NCBI RefSeq assembly: GCF_017876435.1
Contig: NZ_JAGIOA010000001.1
Location: 1,922,001 to 1,986,000 of the forward strand
Length of the DNA stretch: 64,000 nt
Direction: 5' to 3'
From: Microbacterium phyllosphaerae
GTDB taxonomy: Bacteria; Actinomycetota; Actinomycetes; Actinomycetales; Microbacteriaceae
Shown here: positions 56,981-64,000 of the stretch, one piece after another
How positions within the stretch are numbered: position 1 is the first letter of the stretch
How the letters are laid out: the number at the start of each line of letters is the position of its first letter
Notes under the pieces: model-generated
What the model saw: only the letters and a program-made list of their open reading frames with translations
Database searches by the model: none
Told to the model about the DNA's origin: nothing
Made by a program: the position numbers and the translations under genes

Positions 56981-57006
56981 CCGCCCGGCCCTTTCGCGGG
57001 ATCCCG

Positions 57007-57012
57007 TAGAAT
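57007..57012 (+). promoter_or_regulatory. Putative -10 (TAGAAT) of the CNNM transporter operon
   Basis: TAGAAT lies 10 bases before the ATG of a 22-codon upstream ORF at 57023. The expected mRNA start is 3-4 bases before that ATG. Confidence 0.4.
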
Positions 57013-57022
57013 CGTGCTCACC

Positions 57023-57091
57023 ATGGACGACCCTCCCAGTTGTAGTACATCGCCCCACTGCCCGCCCCTCGCCCGCGAGGGGAATCGTTGA
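57023..57091 (+). CDS. Putative 22-residue leader peptide upstream of the CNNM transporter
   Basis: ATG 57023 opens 22 codons ending in TGA 57089-57091, whose A is the first base of the transporter ATG. The peptide MDDPPSCSTSPHCPPLAREG is Pro-rich with two Pro-Pro pairs and two Cys, the composition of ribosome-pausing attenuator peptides. Its last third overlaps a hairpin (57065-57082) that contains the transporter Shine-Dalgarno, so translation of the leader would expose it. Translation has not been shown; the alternative is a short untranslated leader. Confidence 0.45.
   Translation: MDDPPSCSTSPHCPPLAREGNR
57065..57082 (+). promoter_or_regulatory. Hairpin sequestering the Shine-Dalgarno of the transporter gene
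   Basis: CCCCTCG (57065-57071) and CGAGGGG (57076-57082) form a 7-bp stem with loop CCCG. The right arm contains the GAGGGGA ribosome-binding site of the gene at 57091. Confidence 0.5.
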
Positions 57092-58407
57092 TGGATTACA
57101 TCCTGCTGGGCGTGGGGCTGCTGCTCACTGTCGGCACCGGACTGTTCGTCGCGAGCGAGTTCGCTCTGGTCAATCTCGACCGTGCCGACCTCGAGGCCCG
57201 CCAGGCGCGGGGAGAATCCCGTCTGTCACTGACGATCAGCGCGCTCAAGCACACGTCGACCCATCTGTCGTCGGCGCAGCTGGGCATCACCCTGACCACG
57301 CTTCTCACCGGTTACACGATGGAGCCGGCGCTGTCGAACCTGCTCCGTCCGACGCTCGTCGCCTGGAGCATCCCTGAGGCCGCGGTCGGCCCCATCGCCA
57401 CGATCGTCGCGATGCTGGTCGCCACCGTGCTGTCGATGATCCTCGGTGAGCTCGTCCCCAAGAACTTCGCCCTGGCGCTGCCCCTCGCGACCGCGAAGCT
57501 CGTGATCCCCTTCCAGGTCGCCTTCACGACGATCTTCAAGCCCGCGGTAGTCGTGCTCAACGGTAGTGCGAACGGGGTGCTGCGGGGCATGGGGATCGAG
57601 CCGAAGGAAGAGCTCTCCGGTGCCCGCAGCGCCGAGGAGCTGTCGTCGCTGGTCCGCCGCTCCGCGAGCGCCGGCCTCCTCGAGGCCGACACAGCGAGCC
57701 TTCTCGACCGCACCCTCACGTTCTCGCGCCTGACGGCTGCCGACGTGATGACCGCTCGACCGAGCATGCATGCGCTCGCCGGAGGCGACTCGGCCGACGA
57801 CGTCATCCAGCTCGCACGCCGGACGGGCCACAGCCGTTTCCCGGTCTACGACGACGATCTCGACGACATCACCGGCGTCGTGCACCTGAAGGCGGCGATC
57901 TCGGTTCCCCGCGATCGTCGCGCCGAGGTGCCGGTGGGCGCGATCTCGACCGATCCGCTCCGCGTTCCCGAGACCGTTCACGTGGATGCCCTGATCTCCG
58001 AACTCCGAGCACGCGGTTATCAGCTGGCGGTCGTCGTCGACGAGTACGGCGGCACGGCCGGACTCGTGACCCTCGAGGATCTGGTCGAGGAGCTCGTCGG
58101 GGAAGTCTCCGACGAGCACGACCGCACCAGGGCGGGCGTCGTCCGCGGGCGTGACGGAATCATGTTCCCGGGCGAGCTGCGTCCGGACGAACTGCGCCAC
58201 CGTGCCGGTGTCGTGGTCCCCGAGGGGGACGTCTACGACACCGTCGGCGGCTATGTCATGAGCGTGCTCGAGCGCGTGCCGTCGGTCGGCGACGAGGTCG
58301 CCCTCGACACCGGGAAGCTCCAGGTCGTGCGCATGGACGGGCGGCGCGTCGACCGCATCCGGTATGTTCCGAGTCCCGGCAACGCAGGAGAGGCGGCCAC
58401 CCGATGA
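57091..58407 (+). CDS. CNNM/CorC-type transporter (hemolysin family), paralogue 1
   Basis: 438 residues. N-terminal DUF21/CNNM membrane domain with VASEFALVNLDRADLEARQA, about three helices, then paired CBS domains (TAADVMTARPSMHALAGG and VVVDEYGGTAGLVTLEDLVEELVGEV) and a C-terminal CorC_HlyC transport-accessory domain. Family members handle Mg2+ or Co2+ efflux. ATG 57091 has GAGGGGA 7-8 bases upstream; an in-frame TTG at 57088 is not needed. It overlaps the second paralogue by ATGA. The leader ORF and SD hairpin are good candidates for metal- or amino-acid-dependent translational control. Confidence 0.92.
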   Translation: MDYILLGVGLLLTVGTGLFVASEFALVNLDRADLEARQARGESRLSLTISALKHTSTHLSSAQLGITLTTLLTGYTMEPALSNLLRPTLVAWSIPEAAVGPIATIVAMLVATVLSMILGELVPKNFALALPLATAKLVIPFQVAFTTIFKPAVVVLNGSANGVLRGMGIEPKEELSGARSAEELSSLVRRSASAGLLEADTASLLDRTLTFSRLTAADVMTARPSMHALAGGDSADDVIQLARRTGHSRFPVYDDDLDDITGVVHLKAAISVPRDRRAEVPVGAISTDPLRVPETVHVDALISELRARGYQLAVVVDEYGGTAGLVTLEDLVEELVGEVSDEHDRTRAGVVRGRDGIMFPGELRPDELRHRAGVVVPEGDVYDTVGGYVMSVLERVPSVGDEVALDTGKLQVVRMDGRRVDRIRYVPSPGNAGEAATR

Positions 58408-59465
58408 ACGACTGGGGAGGACTGGCCTGGCTGGTCGTACTGCTCGTGGCGAACGCCTTCTTCGTCGGCGCCGAGTTCGCGGTGATCTCGGCACGCCGCT
58501 CTCAGATCGAGCCGAAGGCCGATCGAGGATCGCGCAGCGCGAAGACCGCGCTCTACGCGATGGAGCACGCGACCCTGATGCTCGCGACCTCGCAGCTCGG
58601 CATCACGATCTGCTCGCTGTTGATCCTGAACGTCTCGGAACCGGCGATCCACCACCTGCTCGCCGTGCCGCTGCACGCGATCGGCTGGTCGGACGGCGTG
58701 GTCGACGCCGTGTCGTTCACGATCGCGCTGCTGATCGTGTCGTTCCTGCACGTCGTGTTCGGCGAGATGGTGCCGAAGAACCTCGCGTTCTCGATCCCGG
58801 ATCGCGCTGTGCTGATCCTCGCGCCGCCGCTCGTGCTGGTGTCGAAGATCTTCATGCCGGTGATCTGGGTGCTCAACGCCGCCGCGAACGGGGTGCTGCG
58901 GCTGTTCCGGGTCGAGCCGAAGAACGAGGCGGCCTCGACGTTCACCCTCGACGAGGTGGCGACGATCGTGGATCAGTCGCGCCGCGAGGGCGTGCTCACC
59001 GATACGGCGGGCACGGTCGCGGCTGCCGTCGAGTTCACCGACAAGAAGGCCAGCGACGTGGCCGTCCCGCTGAGCGATCTCGTGACGCTGCCGCAGTCGA
59101 CCACCCCGGACGACATCGAGAAGGCCGTCGCCCGCTACGGTTTCTCGCGTTACGTGATCGTCGACGGCGACGACGTGCCCGTCGGGTACGTCCACCTCAA
59201 GGACATCCTGCGGGCCTCGGACGGCCCGGATGCCGCCTCGAAGCTCGTCGAACCGCTGCCGTCGAAGCGCATCCATCACATGGTGCCCGTGCAGGAGGAC
59301 ACCGATCTGGAGGATGCTCTCGCGGTGATGCGTCGTGCGGGCCGGCACCTGGCGAAGGTCAGGGATTCCCACGGCCGCACCACGGCCGTGCTCTTCCTCG
59401 AGGACATCCTCGAGGAGCTGGTCGGCGAGGTGCAGGACGCGACTCGTCGCATCCGCGGCCACTAG
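58404..59465 (+). CDS. CNNM/CorC-type transporter, paralogue 2
   Basis: 353 residues, shorter at the C-terminus than paralogue 1, lacking the CorC_HlyC domain. The DUF21 domain includes FFVGAEFAVISARRSQIEPKA and HVVFGEMVPKNLAFSIPDRA; two CBS domains follow (ASDVAVPLSDLVTLPQ and TTAVLFLEDILEELVGEV). The pair of consecutive genes probably forms a heteromeric transporter. Coupled to paralogue 1 through an ATGA overlap. A 15-bp hairpin follows. Confidence 0.9.
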   Translation: MNDWGGLAWLVVLLVANAFFVGAEFAVISARRSQIEPKADRGSRSAKTALYAMEHATLMLATSQLGITICSLLILNVSEPAIHHLLAVPLHAIGWSDGVVDAVSFTIALLIVSFLHVVFGEMVPKNLAFSIPDRAVLILAPPLVLVSKIFMPVIWVLNAAANGVLRLFRVEPKNEAASTFTLDEVATIVDQSRREGVLTDTAGTVAAAVEFTDKKASDVAVPLSDLVTLPQSTTPDDIEKAVARYGFSRYVIVDGDDVPVGYVHLKDILRASDGPDAASKLVEPLPSKRIHHMVPVQEDTDLEDALAVMRRAGRHLAKVRDSHGRTTAVLFLEDILEELVGEVQDATRRIRGH

Positions 59466-59476
59466 CCCCCGCATCG

Positions 59477-59519
59477 CGACGAAGCCCTCCGGTCCCGTGC
59501 GGATCGGAGGGCTTCGTCG
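59477..59519 (+). terminator. Terminator after the CNNM operon
   Basis: CGACGAAGCCCTCCG and CGGAGGGCTTCGTCG form a perfect 15-bp stem around a 13-base loop between convergent genes. Confidence 0.85.
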
Positions 59520-59534
59520 TCTGATCGGAGCGGG

Positions 59535-60602
59535 TCAGCGCCAGTGCGCGCGCTCGTACTGCGGCGGCCAGGCGACGTCGGCACCGAGCTCGTGGGCCGC
59601 TCGGAGTGCGAAGTGCGGATCGCGCAGCCACTCACGGCCGGCGAAGATCGCGTCCGCGGCTCCGTCGGCGAGCACCTGCTCGGCCTGCGCGGCGGCGGTG
59701 ATCAGGCCGACCGCCGAGACCGGGATGCGCCCGCCCTGACGGACCGTCTCGGCGAGCGGCACCTGGTAGCCGGGGAACACGCTGATCTGCTGGTGAGCGA
59801 CCAGACCGCCACTGGAGACGTCGATCAGGTCGGCACCGCGCTGGGACGCCCATTCCGCAACGGTCGCCGCCTCGTCGGACGTGAAGCCGCCCTCGGCATG
59901 GTCGGTCGCGGAGATGCGCACGAACAGCGGCACGTCCTCTCCCATGGCGCCGCGCACGGCATCCACCACGCGCAGAAGCAGGCGAGCCCTGTTCTCGAGG
60001 GATCCGCCGTATTCGTCGTCGCGCCGGTTCGACAGCGGCGACAGGAACTGGTGCAGCAGGTACCCGTGCGCGCCGTGGAGTTCGAGGACGTCGAAGCCTG
60101 CGTCCAGTGCCCGTCGGGCCGCAGCCGCGAAGCCGTCGATCACGGCCTCGATTCCCGCCGAGTCCAGCGCGACAGGGGAGGAGAAGCCCTCGAACGCGAC
60201 CGCGGACGGTGCGGTCGTGATCCAGCCGCCCTCGGCCTCGGGCACCGATCCGCGTGCATCCGCCCACGGCCACCACGTGGAGGCCTTGCGCCCGGCGTGC
60301 GCGAGCTGGATTCCTGCGGCCGCGCCACGCGCGTGGATCGCCTCGACGATCGGTTTCCACGCATCGCGCTGCTCGTCGTTCCACAGTCCGACGTCTCGGG
60401 GTGAGATGCGGCCCTCGGGCACCACAGCGGTCGCCTCGGCGACGATCAGCCCGGCGCCGCCGGAGGCGAACTGGGCGAGGTGGGTATGGTGCCACTCCTG
60501 CACGACGCCCTCGACCGCGCTGTACATGCACATGGGCGACACCCAGAGACGGTTTCGGAAAGTGACGGATCGGATGCTCAGGGGGGAGAAGAGGATGCTC
60601 AC
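59535..60602 (-). CDS. Old Yellow Enzyme family NADH:flavin oxidoreductase (YqjM-like)
   Basis: 355 residues, FMN TIM-barrel. HLAQFASGGAGLIVAEATAV, GIQLAHAGRKAS and the His pair of the active site in HGAHGYLLHQFLSPLSN with DEYGGSLENR identify the thermophilic-like YqjM branch. Reduces activated alkenes using NADPH or NADH; physiological substrate unknown. GTG 60602 has TAGCGT ending 6 bases upstream (60609-60614 on this strand). It diverges from nnrD over 56 bases. Confidence 0.92.
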   Translation of the reverse strand: MSILFSPLSIRSVTFRNRLWVSPMCMYSAVEGVVQEWHHTHLAQFASGGAGLIVAEATAVVPEGRISPRDVGLWNDEQRDAWKPIVEAIHARGAAAGIQLAHAGRKASTWWPWADARGSVPEAEGGWITTAPSAVAFEGFSSPVALDSAGIEAVIDGFAAAARRALDAGFDVLELHGAHGYLLHQFLSPLSNRRDDEYGGSLENRARLLLRVVDAVRGAMGEDVPLFVRISATDHAEGGFTSDEAATVAEWASQRGADLIDVSSGGLVAHQQISVFPGYQVPLAETVRQGGRIPVSAVGLITAAAQAEQVLADGAADAIFAGREWLRDPHFALRAAHELGADVAWPPQYERAHWR

Positions 60603-60658
60603 TCTTCGACGCTACTGCGCGGCGGGGGTGGGGCGGGCCGTCGCACTAACGTGGAGTC

Positions 60659-61495
60659 ATGTCCGAAGTGCGCGAATGGTCCCGCGAAGATGCCGCGACG
60701 TTGCTGCGGGTCCCCGGACCTGCGGATGACAAGTACTCGCGCGGTGTCGTCGGACTGCGCACCGGATCGTCGGCCTACCCCGGCGCCGCGGTGCTGGGCG
60801 TGGAGGCCGCGTGGCGTGCAGGTGCGGGCTTCGTGCGTTACATCGGTGAGGGCCGGGCGGCGGATGCCGTGATCGCACGGCGCCCCGAGACCGTCGTCAG
60901 CCCGCACGCGGCGGGTGCCCGTGTCGGAGCATGGGTCATCGGATCGGGGACCGAGGCGGGGAAGCGCACGGCAGACGAAGAGCGTGAGTTGCGGGGGATC
61001 CTCGACGGCGCGGTTCCGGTCGTCGTGGATGCGGGCGCGCTGGATCTGGCACGAGGCAGCCGGGCGCCGCTGCTGCTGACACCGCACGGACGGGAGTTCG
61101 CTCGACTCCAGACGCAGATCGGGTCGGCACCGGGCGACGACCGTGCGCGTGCGGCGGCGGAGGCAGCGGCCCGGCTGTCCGCGGTCGTACTGCTCAAGGG
61201 GGCCCAGACGCTGATCGCGCACCCGGACGGCTCGGTGATCCGGGTCGACGCCGGCACCGGATGGTTGGCGACGGCCGGAACCGGTGACGTGCTCGGCGGT
61301 GTGCTCGGAACGCTGCTCGCCGCGAATCCGGACGCATCGATCGCGGAGGTCGCTGCGACGGGAGCATGGCTGCACGGACACGCGGGCCGCATCGCGGCCG
61401 GGATCGGTGCGGACGGTGGCACGCACGGGTATCCGATCGTCGCGCTCGACGTCGCGCAGGCGCTTCCCCGCGCGATCGCGGACGTCCTCGCGTGA
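60659..61495 (+). CDS. nnrD: ADP-dependent (S)-NAD(P)H-hydrate dehydratase
   Basis: 278 residues, ribokinase fold. DKYSRGVVGLRTGSSAYPGAAVL, LLTPHGREFARL and AGTGWLATAGTGDVLGGVLGTLLAA carry the nucleotide-binding GTGD turn. It repairs damaged NAD(P)H by dehydrating the S-hydrate. The epimerase domain (NnrE) of bifunctional relatives is absent and not seen elsewhere in the window. ATG 60659 has TAACGT (60647-60652) 6 bases upstream. Overlaps the next gene at TGA/GTG. Confidence 0.93.
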   Translation: MSEVREWSREDAATLLRVPGPADDKYSRGVVGLRTGSSAYPGAAVLGVEAAWRAGAGFVRYIGEGRAADAVIARRPETVVSPHAAGARVGAWVIGSGTEAGKRTADEERELRGILDGAVPVVVDAGALDLARGSRAPLLLTPHGREFARLQTQIGSAPGDDRARAAAEAAARLSAVVLLKGAQTLIAHPDGSVIRVDAGTGWLATAGTGDVLGGVLGTLLAANPDASIAEVAATGAWLHGHAGRIAAGIGADGGTHGYPIVALDVAQALPRAIADVLA

Positions 61496-62730
61496 GCCGC
61501 AACCGGACGATGCGCACGCTGGTGCTCTGGTGCGCCTTCCTGCTCGTCCATGTGCTCGTCGCGGTGGCGGGGTGGCTGTACCCGAGCCAGCCGATGGGCG
61601 ATGTCGTGCTGGTCTACGAGCCCTGGTCGTCGGCAGCGCTCTCCGGCGGACCCATCGTGGGCGTCACCGAGACGTGGGTCTACCCGCAGCTCGCGCTGGT
61701 GCCGATGCTGCTCGCGAAGATCCTGTCGGTGCCTCTGATCGCGGCGATGGGTGTCTCCGAGGCGTATCTGATCGCCTGGGCCGTGCTCGTCATCGTCCTC
61801 GATGCGATCGCGTTCTCGGTGCTGATCGGTCGGTCGCCCTCGCAGCCGCGACGGGCGGCGGCCTGGTTCTGGGTCGCCGCGCTTCTGCTGCTCGGCCCGA
61901 TCGCCCTGTACCGGATCGATGCGATCACCGTGCCGATCGCGGTGGTCGCAGGACTCTGGTTGACCCGTCGACCGGCCGTCGCCGCGGCGCTGCTCACGAT
62001 CGGCGCCTGGATCAAGATCTGGCCCGGTGCTCTGCTTCTCGCGGCAGTCGTCGCGGCGCGAAGTCGCATGCGGATCCTGCTCACGGCCGCAGTGGTGACG
62101 GCGAGCATCATCGCGCTCCTGTTCCTGTTCGGTGCCGATGTCGAGATCTTCGGATTCCTGACCGAGCAGACCGGACGCGGCCTGCAGATCGAGGCGGTCG
62201 CGGCGACCCCGTTCCTGTGGCTCGCGGCGGTCGGTTCCGCGCGCATCGAGTACAGCTTCGAGATCCTCACGTTCCAGATCGCCGCGGACGGAGCGGATGC
62301 GGTGGGTGCCGTGCTCACTCCGCTCATGGCGGTTCTCGTGATCGTCATCACCGTCATCGGTGCGCTCAAGGCGACGAGGGGAGCAGCGTTCCCGCGCCTG
62401 TTCCCGCCGCTCGCGCTCTCTCTCGTCGCCACTCTGATCGTCCTGAACAAGGTCGGTTCGCCGCAGTTCCAGACGTGGCTGATCGCGCCGGTGCTCCTCT
62501 GGCTGGTCCTGGACCGCACGAGGGCCACGGCGCCCGCACTGATCGTCCTCGCGCTGTGCGCACTCACGTGCCTCGTCTATCCGTTGAACTACGACGCGCT
62601 CCTGCGAGCCGAGATCCTCCCGGTCGCGATCCTCACCCTGCGCAACGTCCTTCTCGTCGTGGTGCTCGTCATCGGCATCCGCGCCCTCGTCCGAGTACCC
62701 GCACACCGACCCTCGACCAACCGGGAGTAA
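61492..62730 (+). CDS. GT87/DUF2029-like membrane glycosyltransferase
   Basis: 412 residues, about ten hydrophobic helices. The N-terminal loop with YPSQPMGDVVLVYEPWSSAAL and a conserved TETWVYPQLALVP block resemble GT-C glycosyltransferases such as the DUF2029 mannosyltransferases, which use polyprenyl-phosphate-linked sugars on the outside of the membrane. GTG 61492 overlaps the nnrD stop codon. The substrate is unknown; the enzyme could take part in lipoglycan synthesis. Followed at 3 bases by the thiamine-binding gene. Confidence 0.7.
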   Translation: MSRNRTMRTLVLWCAFLLVHVLVAVAGWLYPSQPMGDVVLVYEPWSSAALSGGPIVGVTETWVYPQLALVPMLLAKILSVPLIAAMGVSEAYLIAWAVLVIVLDAIAFSVLIGRSPSQPRRAAAWFWVAALLLLGPIALYRIDAITVPIAVVAGLWLTRRPAVAAALLTIGAWIKIWPGALLLAAVVAARSRMRILLTAAVVTASIIALLFLFGADVEIFGFLTEQTGRGLQIEAVAATPFLWLAAVGSARIEYSFEILTFQIAADGADAVGAVLTPLMAVLVIVITVIGALKATRGAAFPRLFPPLALSLVATLIVLNKVGSPQFQTWLIAPVLLWLVLDRTRATAPALIVLALCALTCLVYPLNYDALLRAEILPVAILTLRNVLLVVVLVIGIRALVRVPAHRPSTNRE

Positions 62731-62733
62731 CCC

Positions 62734-63066
62734 ATGCTGATCGCCTTCTCCGTCGCCCCGAGCGGCACACCCTCCGACGGATCGGAGCGCTCCGACGCCT
62801 CGGTGCACGACGCGGTGGCCGCGGCCGTGCGTGTCGTGCGCGAGTCGGGTCTCGCGCACCGGACGACGAGCATGTTCACCGAGATCGAGGGGCCGGACTG
62901 GGACACCGTGATGGACGTCGTCAAGCGTGCGACCGAGGCCGTGATGCCGTTCGGTTCACGGGTGTCGCTCGTGCTCAAGGCCGACATCCGCCCCGGCTAC
63001 TCCGGCGAGCTCGACGCCAAGATCGATCGGCTCGAAGCGGCGATCGAAGGTTCAGACACCCCGTAG
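62734..63066 (+). CDS. Thiamine-binding protein (MTH1187/YkoF-like family)
   Basis: 110 residues. LIAFSVAPSGTP, a central helix VHDAVAAAVRVVRESGLAHRTTSMFTEIEG, and the strand SRVSLVLKADIRPGY with a final helix match the small ferredoxin-fold family annotated as thiamine-binding. It is translated from a start 3 bases after the GT87-like stop. Role in thiamine uptake or sensing is inferred from the family. Confidence 0.88.
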   Translation: MLIAFSVAPSGTPSDGSERSDASVHDAVAAAVRVVRESGLAHRTTSMFTEIEGPDWDTVMDVVKRATEAVMPFGSRVSLVLKADIRPGYSGELDAKIDRLEAAIEGSDTP

Positions 63067-63075
63067 ACTCGACGG

Positions 63076-64000
63076 GTGAATCCCTCGACTGAATCGAGGG
63101 GTGCGGCGAAGTGGGCGCTCCTCTCCCTCGCCATCGGCAGCTTCGGCATCGGCATGACCGAGTTCGTCGTCATGGGCCTGCTGCCCAACATCGCAGGCGA
63201 GCTGCTGCCCACGCTCTGGGCCAGCAGCCCCGAAGACGCTCTGAGCCAGGCCGGATGGTTGATCTCGCTCTACGCGCTCGGCGTCGTGGTCGGTGCGCCG
63301 ACCATCGCGGGCTTCGTCGCGCGTTACCCGCGGCACCGCGTGATGATCGGCCTCGCGGTGGCGCTCACGGTCTTCAACGCGCTCACGGTGTTCCTGCCGA
63401 CCTTCGAGCTCGTCGGCGCCTCGCGGTTCCTCGCGGGACTGCCGCACGGTGCGTACTTCGGAATCGGGGCGCTCGTCGCCGCCGAGGTCATGGGGCCCGG
63501 CAACCGTGCGAAGGGTGTCGCGTTCATCCTCACGGGTCTCACGGTGGCGAACGTCGTCGGTGTGCCCCTCGGAACCTTCCTCGGCCAGCTGTGGGGGTGG
63601 CGGGCGGCCTTCGCCGTCGTCGCCCTCGTGTTCGCGCTGGCGACGGTCTGCATCATCTTCTTCGTCCCGGAGCACCCGGGGTCGCCGGGACGGACCATGC
63701 GCGAGGAGCTCGGCGTCTTCCGCATCCCCCAGGTCTGGTTCACGCTCGGCGTGGGCGCGATCGGCTTCGGCGGATTCTTCGCGGTCTACAGCTACATCGC
63801 ACCCCTGGTGACCGAAGTCGCCGGTTCGCCCGAATGGGCCGTGCCGATCATCCTGGTGCTGATGGGGCTGGGCATGACAGCCGGAAACCTCGTCGGCGGT
63901 CACCTCGCCGACATCGACCTCCGCAGGACTCTGCTCTGGGGACTCGCCGCGATGGCCGTCGTCTTCGCGCTCCTCGCCCTGCTCGCGTTCTGGATCGTCA
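63076..64000 (+). CDS. MFS transporter, drug/sugar-efflux type (C-terminus cut off by window)
   Basis: The visible 308 residues are the N-terminal part of a 12-helix major facilitator of the AraJ/YdhP type. GSFGIGMTEFVVMGLLPNIA is helix 1, YPRHRVMIGLAVALTVF includes the loop 2-3 basic motif, and GASRFLAGLPHGAYFGIGALVAAE is helix 4. The sequence continues past the window end. GTG 63076 follows TAGACT (63064-63069) by 6 bases. Substrate unknown; relatives export sugars or drugs. Confidence 0.9.
   Translation, partial: MNPSTESRGAAKWALLSLAIGSFGIGMTEFVVMGLLPNIAGELLPTLWASSPEDALSQAGWLISLYALGVVVGAPTIAGFVARYPRHRVMIGLAVALTVFNALTVFLPTFELVGASRFLAGLPHGAYFGIGALVAAEVMGPGNRAKGVAFILTGLTVANVVGVPLGTFLGQLWGWRAAFAVVALVFALATVCIIFFVPEHPGSPGRTMREELGVFRIPQVWFTLGVGAIGFGGFFAVYSYIAPLVTEVAGSPEWAVPIILVLMGLGMTAGNLVGGHLADIDLRRTLLWGLAAMAVVFALLALLAFWIV

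Noticed and set aside
57088..57090. TTG start for the CNNM gene
   Set aside because: The ATG three bases later has the better spacing to GAGGGGA and gives the same protein without an extra residue.

Overview
The window is chromosomal DNA from a high-GC Gram-positive actinobacterium, most likely the family Microbacteriaceae and probably Microbacterium or a close relative. Pointers are the strong G/C bias at third codon positions, frequent GTG starts, two WhiB proteins, MtrAB-LpqB, a fused 2-oxoglutarate decarboxylase (Kgd), a SigH/RshA pair and LpqB-, DUF3499-, DUF5719- and Rv3235-type proteins. It is almost entirely coding, in short operons whose genes often overlap by ATGA or GTGA. I see no rRNA, tRNA, CRISPR array, insertion sequence or prophage. 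The first and last genes are cut by the window edges.

Layout. (1) 1-10071, cell-envelope glycan locus: a secreted FN3/cell-wall-binding protein, UDP-galactopyranose mutase (glf), a Wzm/Wzt-type ABC exporter, a membrane-anchored proline/threonine-rich protein, GlfT1-like and GlfT2-like galactofuranosyltransferases and two O-antigen-ligase-like membrane proteins. This is a galactofuranan kit in an organism that is not a mycolate producer. (2) 10160-17248, manA, whiB2, a 1090-residue membrane glycosyltransferase coupled to a DUF5719 protein, a degenerate metallopeptidase-family protein and DUF3499. (3) 17358-20295, a MacA/MacB-type efflux or envelope ABC system. (4) 20322-28615, RDD, SpoIIM, aquaporin, DUF58, MoxR, DUF4350, DUF4129 and GPDPase-membrane-domain genes, mostly one minus-strand operon. 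(5) 28712-39384, mtrA-mtrB-lpqB, comF-like, hpf, a coiled-coil protein, a PadR regulator and secA. (6) 39455-46874, aminotransferase, CpaE-like and SAF proteins, a BldC-like HTH protein, an Rv3235-family protein, a PdtaS-like kinase, whiB1, a small membrane protein and a Bcp peroxiredoxin. (7) 46884-51596, rsgA-aroA divergent from sigH-rshA, then an Eis-like acetyltransferase. (8) 51681-64000, kgd, guaB1, two CNNM/CorC-type transporters behind a putative short upstream ORF, an Old Yellow Enzyme, nnrD, a GT87-like transferase, a thiamine-binding protein and an MFS exporter.

The gene content from whiB2 and manA through mtrAB-lpqB, hpf, secA, Rv3235, pdtaS, whiB1, rsgA, aroA and sigH matches, from memory, the Rv3219-Rv3260c neighbourhood of Mycobacterium tuberculosis, so this is old core chromosome and not an island. 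Regulatory architecture is the most informative layer. At least 18 genes have a TANNNT hexamer ending 6 or 7 bases before the start codon, which predicts leaderless mRNAs and fixes many starts. A GGGAAT-N18-GTT element is positioned to autoregulate sigH and lies across the aroA start codon. A 22-codon upstream ORF and a Shine-Dalgarno-sequestering hairpin precede the first CNNM-type transporter. Long perfect hairpins sit between several convergent genes.
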